This document shows, one piece after another, positions 49,226 to 58,681 of a DNA stretch of 64,000 nt. The notes under the pieces were generated by a model, which worked only from the letters and a program-made list of their open reading frames with translations, ran no database searches and was not told where the DNA came from. Numbering within the stretch: the stretch's first letter is position 1; each line of letters begins with the position of its first letter. Both the position numbers and the translations under genes were made by a program. Source of the stretch: Mycobacterium sp. OAS707 (lineage in GTDB: Bacteria > Actinomycetota > Actinomycetes > Mycobacteriales > Mycobacteriaceae); the NCBI RefSeq assembly GCF_014873705.1, contig NZ_JADBDS010000001.1, forward strand, positions 2,098,203 to 2,162,202, written 5' to 3'.

Positions 49226-50500
49226 TCAGTTTCGCGACCAGTCATAGTCACGATAGCGATAGTAGGAAGACGGGATGCCATACTTAGCTAGATGATCGTC
49301 AAAGTCCCAGACGCGCGCCAGAGCTGATCCGCCTGTCTTCGGTCCCCTTGCAGCTCGCCCCACCATTTGCTCGAACAATATCGGACTTCCGACCGGCCCG
49401 AGTAGTAAGACATCTGATACCGCAGGGCAGTCGTATCCTGTTGCGAGCAGCCGCTGGTTCGCCAACACCTGGATACGCCCTTCTCCGAACGCTGCGAGTA
49501 TTGAAAACCGTCTCTGCGCCGGCAGCTTTGAACTCACGCTCGCAGCAGGAACCTCGAGACCCCACAAGGCGGCCGCAAGGCATTCAGCGCCCTCGACTGA
49601 CTGTGTAAAGACCATCACACGCCTTCCGTGCATCGCGAACTGCTGGCAAGCTGTGATTGCAATGCGCAAACGCGAAACTTCGTCCGCCACGGGGATCTCC
49701 CGTTTCGTGAGGCTGCGGAATTCGAGTCGAGCGAGCACCCCCCGCCGTTGAAGTGTCAGGACCGGATTGGCACCCAGCGTTGAGCTTGTTATCAAGTGGC
49801 CGCCGAAAAAATCGACGAGTCGGCTTGTTTCATCTTCCGCCGTTCGCCCAGGGGTTGCCGAGAGGCCGATGAGTCCTGTTGGCTGCGATCGATAGCCCGT
49901 ATGTTGGGAACACAGCGCACGAACCGACTGCTCATATGTGCGTGCGCCTAGCTGGTGAGCTTCATCGAAGATCACAGCATCCCAAGCTCCCAAATTCGTT
50001 TCCTTCTGCAACCGCGCGTAGACTTCCTGAGGCGTTGTGACACATACACTCAACTCCCTCGACATCCGAAACCCCCGGTCAATACGAATATCAGGGCATC
50101 CACCAATCGCCTTCCACATATCGACGAAGGTCAGCTGCGCTTGCTCGACTAGTTCCCGCGTCGGAGCTAGCCAGATTGCATTGTGAATTATGTTCCGCGA
50201 GAACGAATCTAGACAAGCGACGACAGCCGTACGGGTCTTCCCGCCTCCCGTCGGAAGCGATAGCAAACCGGACCTTCCACTTTCGATACAAGCGACGAAC
50301 TTCGTTACCAGATCACGCTGATAGTCGAACAATCGTGGCCGCAGAGACGACCGGACGAGATCCAGGGAGTGAGTTCCAACCGTAGCGACATCCGCACTAT
50401 CTTCCTCATCGAAAAAACCTTCATCCCACGGCGACGATTCCATGGCGAAGTGTCTTGACAGCGCGCGACGAAGGACACCCGCCGAATCCGCTGGCGGCAT
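49226..50500 (-). CDS. SF2 DEAD/DEAH helicase of the phosphorothioation restriction type
   Basis: 424 residues. Helicase motifs in order: LLSLPTGGGKTRTAV (I), APTRELVEQA (Ia), VIFDEAHQLGA (II), GLSATPGR (III), FEQMVGRAARG (VI). Size and neighbours fit the helicase annotated in dnd/ssp loci as a restriction component. No nuclease domain is visible in it, so DNA cutting would need a partner such as the GIY-YIG protein. It starts 1 bp after the DGQHR gene's stop, so the two are coupled. Confidence 0.83.
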   Translation of the reverse strand: MPPADSAGVLRRALSRHFAMESSPWDEGFFDEEDSADVATVGTHSLDLVRSSLRPRLFDYQRDLVTKFVACIESGRSGLLSLPTGGGKTRTAVVACLDSFSRNIIHNAIWLAPTRELVEQAQLTFVDMWKAIGGCPDIRIDRGFRMSRELSVCVTTPQEVYARLQKETNLGAWDAVIFDEAHQLGARTYEQSVRALCSQHTGYRSQPTGLIGLSATPGRTAEDETSRLVDFFGGHLITSSTLGANPVLTLQRRGVLARLEFRSLTKREIPVADEVSRLRIAITACQQFAMHGRRVMVFTQSVEGAECLAAALWGLEVPAASVSSKLPAQRRFSILAAFGEGRIQVLANQRLLATGYDCPAVSDVLLLGPVGSPILFEQMVGRAARGPKTGGSALARVWDFDDHLAKYGIPSSYYRYRDYDWSRN

Positions 50501-50501
50501 G

Positions 50502-52622
50502 CTACAAACCTATACCTTCCCACACGAACAGAAGGCGGTTATAAACCTCGACCATTGCTGCATCCGGATCGTGGCTGTAGCCCTGTGAACGTAGGATTCG
50601 GCCCCCAAGTGAAGCGTCGGTATTTGTCATTCGCTTCAGTACACGGCCTACTTTGCGACATACGGCGCCAGACGAAGGATCTTGACAGGTGGACCAGAAC
50701 TCGTCGAACTCTGATTCCTCAGCCGGTTCGCGCATGTCGTCGTACAAGCACATGGCGGCGACAATAAAAAGGATATCCTTCGCCCGAGTCGATGCCCCCT
50801 GTGTAAAGTCAATCCCTCCTTCGGCTTTCCAGAAGGAGCCAAGCCAGAATTTGGCCGGACTTTCTTCAGCAACTTCGAAGTCAGCTTGAACGTTTAGTAA
50901 TTCAGGAAGTCCCGCCAGGAACCGATTAAGGGCCGTAATGTACTCGGCGGAGCGCAATTCGTACTGAGCCTTCAAGGCATGCTCAGCCTTCTGGGCGGAA
51001 GCCTCGCTTTGATCAGCGATAGCCTCCCTCGCACTCTCCGCTTCAAATTCACTAGCATAAGAATCATCGGCTTCTGAGTCTTCCTGGAACGCGAGATCGC
51101 CGAAGTCAATATCGTCACCCTCGTCCTCGAGCGCCAGTTCATTGACGGCGGCCTCGCCAAATTGGGAGTACTCGAGGAAGCCCTCTACCATCGCCCGCTG
51201 AAAAACAACGTTGAAGGCCAATCCACCATCTGCCTTGGCGACATTTTGCGCCTTGAGAACCTTCAGAAAATCGCCTTCGCCCTTGGGGGTATTGTCGTCT
51301 AGCGCCGCGCGTTGCAAGAATTGCCCGTACTCAGTAGTTGCATGCCCGCCGGTAAGGCCCTCCTTTTGGCTTGCCTCATATAGCTGGTACCACTGCTGGT
51401 ATTGCATAGAAAATGAGCCGTCCTCAACCCGCTGCGCGATGAGGTCCGCATACGGCTGAAACTCAGTCAGCAACTTGATGATCGGCTTCCGCCAGACTTC
51501 ACCAAATGCGGTCCGAATCGCATCAAGATCGGGTTCTAGATAAGAGAATGAACTCACCTGAAGATTCTGCAGCTCGGTTAACCTGCCGCGCGCGGATGCT
51601 AGGCTTATTCCCGTACGGCTTTCAATCTTTGTTATCTGCCTAGCGATAGCGTTGTAGTCGGTCCAATCGGAAATCGGTTTTGTGTCGAGTGCACGAATAA
51701 CAATCCAGTCCAGCCCGAGCACCGTGCTGAGATAGGGCCCGACGTCGAATTTAGCCTGCTCAGAATGCCAATCAACGAGCGACAGCGGCAGGCGGGGAGG
51801 GGCCCCGTGCAGGCTGTCGGCGTGATCACTCAAACGCTCAGCTATCAGCGTGCGGACGCAGACGGCGTGAGGATCCCGATCGTCGAGGAGAATCTGCCTA
51901 CCGCGCTTGACCGTCTGGGCGTGCTTGTTCAAGTCGATGAACAGCGCGCGGAGGAGCTCAACCGTCGGTGGGTCGACAGGACCCCGGTAACCTACCTGCT
52001 CGTCGAACAGCAAGAAGATCACTGGAATCCGAGACCCTTGAATGTTCGCCACCGACGCGGCTCCCTGCACGTACGATTTAATCGCGGCTAGGCGATGTTG
52101 CCCATCGATTGCCACTCCGAATACTTCGTCAGTGTTCCACCGAATTCGTCCGCTGCGAAACTCATCGTCAGACGGAGAATTCCAGGAGTTCCATGTCCCG
52201 ATCTTGATCGGCCCGACTTCAATTATTTTTTCAAAGGTTTCTTCGTTTGCTAGCTCTGGGGGATTCCACTCGATATTACTATCAAACTTGTCGGCCAGCC
52301 GACCTCGCATAGTGTCGTAAGGTAAGAGCGCAATGGTGATCGAGTTGAAGAATTGCGGTATCTCTGAGTTTCGGAGATAAGGCACTATCTGTCGCTCGAC
52401 TCGTGGCCAGTCGATATCACGCTGGTACAGCTCGTTGAGGCTCCATTCGATATTCTCTGCCCCCGGAATCTCCGAGGTAAGTCTCAGGTCTGCCGCGGCG
52501 TCCTTCAAGCTTACCGTGGTTGCAAAGTACGGAATTTCCCACTTCGAAAGCCTGAAGCTCCCATACAAAAAGTCGAAATTCTTCGTAGCGGACACGTCTT
52601 TAATTGTAGAATGTGCTTTCAC
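50502..52622 (-). CDS. DndB-like DGQHR-domain protein
   Basis: 706 residues. DGQHR motif in GVAIDGQHRLAAIKSY at 173-177, with LFIDLNKHAQTVKRGRQILL about 50 residues later, as in DndB proteins that regulate or associate with phosphorothioation systems. It is about twice the size of classical DndB, with an acidic insertion (about 490-560; DEGDDIDFGDLAFQEDSEAD) and a C-terminal helical part. GC is clearly lower than in the core genome. ATG start 10 bp after the GIY-YIG gene. Confidence 0.78.
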   Translation of the reverse strand: MKAHSTIKDVSATKNFDFLYGSFRLSKWEIPYFATTVSLKDAAADLRLTSEIPGAENIEWSLNELYQRDIDWPRVERQIVPYLRNSEIPQFFNSITIALLPYDTMRGRLADKFDSNIEWNPPELANEETFEKIIEVGPIKIGTWNSWNSPSDDEFRSGRIRWNTDEVFGVAIDGQHRLAAIKSYVQGAASVANIQGSRIPVIFLLFDEQVGYRGPVDPPTVELLRALFIDLNKHAQTVKRGRQILLDDRDPHAVCVRTLIAERLSDHADSLHGAPPRLPLSLVDWHSEQAKFDVGPYLSTVLGLDWIVIRALDTKPISDWTDYNAIARQITKIESRTGISLASARGRLTELQNLQVSSFSYLEPDLDAIRTAFGEVWRKPIIKLLTEFQPYADLIAQRVEDGSFSMQYQQWYQLYEASQKEGLTGGHATTEYGQFLQRAALDDNTPKGEGDFLKVLKAQNVAKADGGLAFNVVFQRAMVEGFLEYSQFGEAAVNELALEDEGDDIDFGDLAFQEDSEADDSYASEFEAESAREAIADQSEASAQKAEHALKAQYELRSAEYITALNRFLAGLPELLNVQADFEVAEESPAKFWLGSFWKAEGGIDFTQGASTRAKDILFIVAAMCLYDDMREPAEESEFDEFWSTCQDPSSGAVCRKVGRVLKRMTNTDASLGGRILRSQGYSHDPDAAMVEVYNRLLFVWEGIGL

Positions 52623-52632
52623 GCTTTCCTCC

Positions 52633-53256
52633 CTATCCTGGCCGTGTTGTGAAGCCGGCTATCGTTAGCGTAGATGTCAAATATTCGAGTGACCTACGTG
52701 CGACAGCAGCAAAATCAGCGTCTTTATTGTCGATTTTGACGAAATAGAGGCGCATCATGTTCCAATTTAATTCAGGTATCTCTCGTACCTGGGCACCGAA
52801 TTGACTGTCTCCCGAGAGGTGCTGTGTAACCCGCTGTTGTAGGTTTTCAGTCTCCCCTACGTACAAGGCGGGAAGCTGGCCGCTGAGCTCGCTTATATAT
52901 TCCGTCATCCACTTTCGAGCAGACGGTGGAGATAAGAATTTACGAAAGAATTGCTTTTTTTGCTCCGGAAGGCCCCGGCCACGGATTTCGACTTTCGATA
53001 GCCGAAGGTAATGTGACAGCTGCGAATCTACGATTCTGCCGAGCGGTAAACTGCAAAGGCTATCAAGCCATGTTGTGTACTCATCTGGGTCGGTCTTCTG
53101 CAGAATCCCTGGAGTTAGCGAAAGTTTCCACATATAAACTGCGGCGCTTTTAGGAAGCAATACCGAGAGAGGTTCGGCGCCGTTGTACAGGTCTAATAAC
53201 TCGGCGCCTGATTCGCTCTGCCATAAGGTATGTTGGTGGCTTCTGTACGTGGACAT
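52633..53256 (-). CDS. GIY-YIG-domain nuclease-like protein
   Basis: 207 residues. The GIY-YIG pattern is split: AVYMWKLSL at about 39-47 in place of GIY, and ALYVGETENLQQRVTQHLSG at about 129-148 with the YVGET and arginine of the catalytic helix. A roughly 80-residue insertion lies between the two blocks. It belongs to the Ssp/Dnd series by position (10 bp before the DGQHR gene). Could supply the cutting activity of the system. Lower GC than the surroundings. Confidence 0.65.
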   Translation of the reverse strand: MSTYRSHQHTLWQSESGAELLDLYNGAEPLSVLLPKSAAVYMWKLSLTPGILQKTDPDEYTTWLDSLCSLPLGRIVDSQLSHYLRLSKVEIRGRGLPEQKKQFFRKFLSPPSARKWMTEYISELSGQLPALYVGETENLQQRVTQHLSGDSQFGAQVREIPELNWNMMRLYFVKIDNKDADFAAVARRSLEYLTSTLTIAGFTTRPG

Positions 53257-53314
53257 CAGAGAACCTTGACTGCGGTTTTCTCACCACACGGAGGAGACTC
53301 GCGATCGCATCCGA

Positions 53315-54163
53315 CTAAAGCGCGCAAACCGAGCATTGCATCGAATCGTCGTCATCATCAAGCGCGTCTCCGAGAACCTCCCAAACCGACCGATTCTTCT
53401 TACGCTTCTTCGCCTGTTCTTGTGCCTCTTCGTGTCGAACAAGGATCTCTTCCCTGCGAGCGACTAGCTCCGGCAGCGACTCACCTCCCGACCAGGTGTA
53501 TTGGCGACCCTTCATCGCGTATTCGCCGAATGACGCGTCACCGTCGGCGCCGGCATCTTGACGAACCTTCGCTTCGATGGCAATCGCCCGTCGCAGTAAC
53601 TCCGGATGTCGATCAGCCAGCCCCACCCACTCGGCTTTGCGCTGATAAAAGCAGAAGTAGCACCCTGACCTTGTGCGCCACTCGTAGTACTTCGGCAGCC
53701 CGATACCGGCCTGATCAAGGATTCGCAGCACCCCGTCGTGGTCGACGCCGTCCTCGACGAACGGCAGGACTGTGCGAATGTTCGGCTTCGTGCTCACATA
53801 GCCCTTGCGCCCAGATTCGTCTGCCCTGATCGCAACGTAAGAAACGGCTTGGTCGTCTCCGATCCACTCTTCTAACGGCTCGATCTTCATTTTCTTCGTG
53901 CACCAGCGCATCTGAGGGGAGGGCAAAGTTCCCCGATAGACATCGAACCAGTGGTCGAAGCCCTTTCGGGGGTTGAGCCGGGCTATCGGCTTGCCCAGCG
54001 CAGTTTCAAGGCGATCTAGGTACTCGTAAGTCTCCGGCAGCTCAGCTCCGGTGTCGCAAAAGAAGTACTCCATCTCCGGTACCCGGTGCCGCATGTACAC
54101 CGCTAGCGCACTAGAGTCCTTACCTCCACTGATTCCGCAGATGTGACGGATGGCCTCAGGCAT
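53315..54163 (-). CDS. sspD: SspD/DndC-like ATP-pyrophosphatase (PAPS reductase fold)
   Basis: 282 residues from ATG 54163 (TTG at 54184 is the longer choice). The PP-loop SGGKDSS at 12-18, then FFCDTGAELPETYEYL, MRWCTKKMKIEPLEEW and the cysteines in GCYFCFYQRKAEW are standard for the PAPS-reductase-like sulfur-transfer enzymes of phosphorothioation. It activates the DNA backbone with ATP for sulfur insertion. At this length it is nearer SspD than the longer DndC. Overlaps sspC by 8 bp. Acidic end DDDDDSMQCSVC adds a further Cys pair. Confidence 0.85.
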   Translation of the reverse strand: MPEAIRHICGISGGKDSSALAVYMRHRVPEMEYFFCDTGAELPETYEYLDRLETALGKPIARLNPRKGFDHWFDVYRGTLPSPQMRWCTKKMKIEPLEEWIGDDQAVSYVAIRADESGRKGYVSTKPNIRTVLPFVEDGVDHDGVLRILDQAGIGLPKYYEWRTRSGCYFCFYQRKAEWVGLADRHPELLRRAIAIEAKVRQDAGADGDASFGEYAMKGRQYTWSGGESLPELVARREEILVRHEEAQEQAKKRKKNRSVWEVLGDALDDDDDSMQCSVCAL

Positions 54164-57100
54164 ATTTTTGGTCCTTACTGGCAACGTTCTGGGCGTCGGA
54201 CGGCTGGCCCGCGTCGTGTTCTACGGCCAACCTTGCCATCAGCATCCGACAAGCTGCGGCTCTCGACACACCGCCTTTCATCAAACTATCGAGCAAACGC
54301 GCGAAGTGGGGTTCGATTGCGGCTTTCTCAGGTTCAGTTAGGACCAGGAGCTCAATGGACTCCGTGCCGTCGGGACGTGTAAGTGTCATCCTGCTCGCCG
54401 AATATGCATTGTTCACGTTCCCGGCAAGCCGCTCGTGGAGCAACGCCGACGTACGCCGCAAGGCGCCTCCTAGTTCGGCGATTCGTAACGGGAAGCGACC
54501 AGCGATATCGTCAGTCCACACGCGCGGTGCCTGACCTTCGGAAACCACCATTGCCACGTTCTCCAGCCAGGCTTGATCGTCAAGCGGACGTGCGAGCGCA
54601 CCAACGAACGCTTTTAGCCGTGGCTCGAGCACATGACCTTCCAATCGGGTCGCATCGGCCGCCAAAGCCTGCCGGAGCTGCGGTAGCCGCCCAAAAGTCG
54701 AGGTCGCATCTGCAAGCTGCTGCTGCACTGAGTTGATGAGTTGTGGATAGCACTCACGCAACTCGCGGATCGCTTCCGCCAGACGTTCCGCGAACTTGTC
54801 GGCGACCTTGGCGTCCGGCCGTCCGCGTCCAGAGATGGGCGCAGACCCGAAGATACTGGGCAGCGTCTCGAATAGAAGGACGTCGGGCTCTGTCGCTAAG
54901 TGGAACGCATCTCGGACCGCGATTGCTTCCGGAGAGAGCCCGCGCATGGTCTTCTGGACGTAAGGCGGCAGTACCCGCAGTTCCCGGTAAAGCGCCGTCG
55001 CGACGTTCAAGAACGTCGGAGTACCCGCGCGGTTCGGATTGGTAATGCCCATGCGACCTACGAGGCTGGTAATAGCGACAGACCTCTTACCGCTACGTGT
55101 CTCAGTGTTCTTGATGGAGAAATGCCCGAGGTTCTTGGTCAGTCGCTCCGCAACGGCATCATCTATCGATAGGACTAGGCTGCCATGCTCGTAAACCGCG
55201 ATCTCGTCGCTCCTAGACACGAGACCGGCGATAAGCAGCAGAGGGACGATGCCGTCTTTCAAACCAACCGGAGGTCGCATCAATCGAATACCGATATCCG
55301 CGAGGCTAAGGCGATCGTCCACGGCACGGTCGAACTCTGAGTTCATCAGTGACCAAACCGGTTTCCAACTTCGGTCAGTCGGTGGGCGCAGGGCCCACGC
55401 CGGCCCATCGGTCCTGCGATGCATTCCGGTCTTCCGGAAAATGGCTTCATAAATAGCGCGATCGGGCCCGTACCCGTCGATCCCAAATGCTTCCGACTCC
55501 TGATGCGATAGCAGCGCGTCGGTAAGGAACCGACGGGCCTTCGCCCCCTGACTAGTCAACTCGCGGCGGGCGATCATCTCGTTGGCAATGTGAGGAGTGT
55601 CTGGGTAAGCGCGATCCGCTATCGCGGAGAGAAGTGCTGAAAGTCCGGGCCGCGGATCAAGCGATTCAGCTGTGCCTGCGACGAACCAACCTGCCCCGCT
55701 GCTCCAAGTCTCAGCGATGACAGACTGTAACCTCTGCTGAGCACCCGACACACGCTCCACGAGCTCACTACGTGCAACCCAGTCGGCGCCTTCGAGTTCG
55801 GCACTCTCCAGGGCCGATTTCAGCGCCGCTGCGTCGACCGCAGCCTCGCGAACCCTCGACACATCCTGTGGCACTACGTAAACGGCGGGGCGCCCATCGA
55901 CGAGGCCCGGAGCTGACGCGGGGTCCAGATGTGCATCTGTTGTGTAGTAGACGATTCCATCCCAGGCGGGATCGAGCACACCGTTGGCGTCAGTGGGTTG
56001 ATCACTGAATTCTCGTGCAAAAACCCTCAGCACTCCCGTGCGCTGGCTGTGGCGTCCCGCGACGATCGGCTCGAGGCTGGATGCGTCCCGAAGGAGGTCG
56101 ACGAGGTCGACATCCTCGTAGAACCTCCTCGCATTCTCGACCACATGGCGCAGGTTGTAGTCGGAGCCTTGCCAGATTCGGTATTCATCAGAGAACGCTC
56201 GATAAGTAATCAGTCCTGCATCGATCAGTGGTGTGAGGATGCCACCGAGGCCGGTACCGCAGTCAGGGTCGGATTCGAGCGCGAGTTCTAACAGTGCGCG
56301 CGAGGCCCTAATGCGCCCGCCGCTCGCAACGAGATTTAACAATCCAATTGTCTTGAGTGCCTTCAGTTGTCCCGGTGGCAACCCCGCCGTGTCACGGATA
56401 CGCGTCTCAATCTCTATCCAGCGACTAGCACCGTCGGCAACGCCGATCGTGCTGCCTGACGATTCTAGGAAGTAGTCATACAGCAGGTCGGCACCCGCCA
56501 GAGGAAGCGGTGACTTCGAATCCCAACCAGTGTTCGCGAGATACTGAGGTAACGCGGATGGCTCTGCGCCTGTGAGGAACGAGAAGAGTGTGCGCTCGTT
56601 CTGGCCATATCTACTGCATAGCTCCGGAAGAACTGCGAGCGCTATTGGGTGCAACGGCATCGCGGCCGCCGCATCGTCCGCGATATCACGTAAACCCTGC
56701 GTTTCCAACGATTGTCGGTGGTCAGCTACCCATTGATCCGCAGCACGCCGTAACGCTTTGTCTTGATCCAGCACCGATGCAATAAGGCGTCGAGACTGCG
56801 CGGGCGTTTCTATGTAGGGAATATCTTGAAAGCGGCCCTGCACCTTTGACCACTCGCGGCGGCGGGCTGTCGAGGTACCTTGTACGTATTCATCGAATGA
56901 CAAGTGCTGCATCGTAACGATGACCAGCGGCGCGGCGCCGTCGCCTTGGGTCATCTCAGCTAATTCTTGTAGAAGATATGGGTCGCCATCGGCTCCGGAA
57001 GCTGCGAAATACTCCAGATTCTTACCGAACTCGTCAATTACGAGGAGGACCGGATGGCACGGCGTGAGCTCCTGGACGCAACGCCGGATTTCGGCGGCAG

Positions 57101-57599
57101 TCGCTGTGCGCTTTGGCGATGCGAACTTGGCAGGCACGATCGCCTGCGCTTCACCGAGCTGACGGTTGGCGCCGTCATGCAATGCTCGGGCGATGGTTGC
57201 GGCTACCGGTTCAGTTCGTGCGGTCGCGTACGCCCGTATGAAGCCTGCCCTTCCGCCATTGACGGATCGCATCCCTGCGCGCAGTCGGTCGTCAACGGAG
57301 CGATCTACGCTCTCCAAGATCGCGTGCGCCCGCTTAAATTCCGGTGTCGTCGACTTAGCGAGCAGGCCATCCAGGAACACAGCTAGGGAAGACTTTCCGC
57401 CTCCGTGTGGCCCTGTGATTGAAAACGCCCGGCCTGCTGCGGGATCGATGAGGCCGCCGGCGATACGCGAGATAACATCGAGTGCGCGGCCAGTCGGCAC
57501 GTACCCATCGATCGCCGCGCCACCATGGTCGCGTTCGACGTTTGCAGACCTGTTGAATCTACTACTCGTCTTTACGTGATCTGCGAGAGTTCTTGTCAC
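54156..57599 (-). CDS. sspC: SspC-like large P-loop ATPase
   Basis: 1147 residues from GTG 57599 (GTGA overlap with sspB). Walker A GPHGGGKSS at about 63-71 and Walker B VLLVIDEFGKNLEYF near 200. The rest is a long helical protein without other motif. Size and position between sspB and sspD match SspC, the ATPase of the single-strand phosphorothioation system. The open frame continues to 57677, inside sspB, but the family sequence (TRTLADHVKTSSRF) begins at the GTG. Confidence 0.85.
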   Translation of the reverse strand: MTRTLADHVKTSSRFNRSANVERDHGGAAIDGYVPTGRALDVISRIAGGLIDPAAGRAFSITGPHGGGKSSLAVFLDGLLAKSTTPEFKRAHAILESVDRSVDDRLRAGMRSVNGGRAGFIRAYATARTEPVAATIARALHDGANRQLGEAQAIVPAKFASPKRTATAAEIRRCVQELTPCHPVLLVIDEFGKNLEYFAASGADGDPYLLQELAEMTQGDGAAPLVIVTMQHLSFDEYVQGTSTARRREWSKVQGRFQDIPYIETPAQSRRLIASVLDQDKALRRAADQWVADHRQSLETQGLRDIADDAAAAMPLHPIALAVLPELCSRYGQNERTLFSFLTGAEPSALPQYLANTGWDSKSPLPLAGADLLYDYFLESSGSTIGVADGASRWIEIETRIRDTAGLPPGQLKALKTIGLLNLVASGGRIRASRALLELALESDPDCGTGLGGILTPLIDAGLITYRAFSDEYRIWQGSDYNLRHVVENARRFYEDVDLVDLLRDASSLEPIVAGRHSQRTGVLRVFAREFSDQPTDANGVLDPAWDGIVYYTTDAHLDPASAPGLVDGRPAVYVVPQDVSRVREAAVDAAALKSALESAELEGADWVARSELVERVSGAQQRLQSVIAETWSSGAGWFVAGTAESLDPRPGLSALLSAIADRAYPDTPHIANEMIARRELTSQGAKARRFLTDALLSHQESEAFGIDGYGPDRAIYEAIFRKTGMHRRTDGPAWALRPPTDRSWKPVWSLMNSEFDRAVDDRLSLADIGIRLMRPPVGLKDGIVPLLLIAGLVSRSDEIAVYEHGSLVLSIDDAVAERLTKNLGHFSIKNTETRSGKRSVAITSLVGRMGITNPNRAGTPTFLNVATALYRELRVLPPYVQKTMRGLSPEAIAVRDAFHLATEPDVLLFETLPSIFGSAPISGRGRPDAKVADKFAERLAEAIRELRECYPQLINSVQQQLADATSTFGRLPQLRQALAADATRLEGHVLEPRLKAFVGALARPLDDQAWLENVAMVVSEGQAPRVWTDDIAGRFPLRIAELGGALRRTSALLHERLAGNVNNAYSASRMTLTRPDGTESIELLVLTEPEKAAIEPHFARLLDSLMKGGVSRAAACRMLMARLAVEHDAGQPSDAQNVASKDQKYA

Positions 57600-58669
57600 G
57601 CCGCGTCTCCGCCCATCCGTGCTCGTGATCGCTCTACTTTGCGAAGTACACCCTCTACTTCGACGTCGGAAAGGCACGCTGTTGTGGCGTCGCGGCCTAC
57701 GAGCGCCCAGTCATCGAACGTTGGGACGTCGGCGCTACGCTGGGCGCTTCTCGCAGCCAGCAGTTCAAAAGCCACGTCATTGACCGGCGCACTGATCGCG
57801 AGTTGCCGCGAACCTGCCGGCCTCATCAAGCGAAGATGGCCTACAACAGCAGCGCTGTCCTCGATCGCTTCTGCGATGTCTTGTTCGGCTACTTTCATGA
57901 TGCGGCCGGGAGCTCCCGGGTCCGTGGCAAGGCGAGTGAGCGTCACAGTTTTACTTCCCTCGACTCCCTTACTCAGGTAGTCGAGGCACGCGTAGGTGAT
58001 GGCCGCAGCGGGAAGCGTCGGCTTGCTGCCTCTAATCATCCGGTACGTGTTCTTTTTCGTCCCGTGGGAAGGGCGTACGAGGCCCAACTCGCGAAACGGT
58101 GAGTCGAGAAGATCATCCAGCGTTTGGCGGCCCTGTGTCTCGCGACGCGAATACATACGGAGCAGGCAGTCGACGTCCTTCTGGATGCTGCTCTTCATCG
58201 GCTGTGACCAAGTGGTAGCAGCAATTTCACCTAAGCAGTATTGAAGCAGGTCCTCGTCTGTGAACTCCAGTGCGCCAAAGTCGTTGAACACTAATCGCCA
58301 GACGGGCAGAATCGACGTCTGGGAGATCGCGTGCCAATGAAGCATCCATAGAGTCGCGGGATCCTCGATGAACGGATCGAGACCGTCTCTGTCGTCAAGT
58401 AATGCTCGCCCAATACGCGTCGGAGTGTAAACAGACGTCCGCGGGCGGTCAGGATGAGGGCGGCGGGCAATGACCTTAGTCGCTAGCGCCCAGAAGCGGA
58501 TCGCCTCCACCATATTCTTACCCACGCCGAGATCAACTGGCGCGGATTTCTCGTTGAAGACGTTCGGGTTACGCACCGCGGCGTCGTAACCCTTCTTGAT
58601 CCATCCGAATCGCGGATGGAATGTCTGATGATTGGCGAACATTGGGGTCGCCGCCTGCTCTAGCGTCAT
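57596..58669 (-). CDS. sspB: SspB-like DUF4007 nicking protein
   Basis: 357 residues. N-terminal FHPRFGWIKKGYDAA at about 17-31 and LGVGKNMVEAIRFWA at 48-62 are the typical DUF4007 blocks. Winged-helix parts follow. SspB nicks one strand to allow sulfur insertion in SspABCD systems. It lies 12 bp after sspA and overlaps sspC, in the order A-B-C-D as expected. Its presence, together with the absence of DndD and DndE, places this locus in the Ssp rather than the Dnd class. Confidence 0.87.
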   Translation of the reverse strand: MTLEQAATPMFANHQTFHPRFGWIKKGYDAAVRNPNVFNEKSAPVDLGVGKNMVEAIRFWALATKVIARRPHPDRPRTSVYTPTRIGRALLDDRDGLDPFIEDPATLWMLHWHAISQTSILPVWRLVFNDFGALEFTDEDLLQYCLGEIAATTWSQPMKSSIQKDVDCLLRMYSRRETQGRQTLDDLLDSPFRELGLVRPSHGTKKNTYRMIRGSKPTLPAAAITYACLDYLSKGVEGSKTVTLTRLATDPGAPGRIMKVAEQDIAEAIEDSAAVVGHLRLMRPAGSRQLAISAPVNDVAFELLAARSAQRSADVPTFDDWALVGRDATTACLSDVEVEGVLRKVERSRARMGGDAA

Positions 58670-58681
58670 AGTGCGGCCCTT

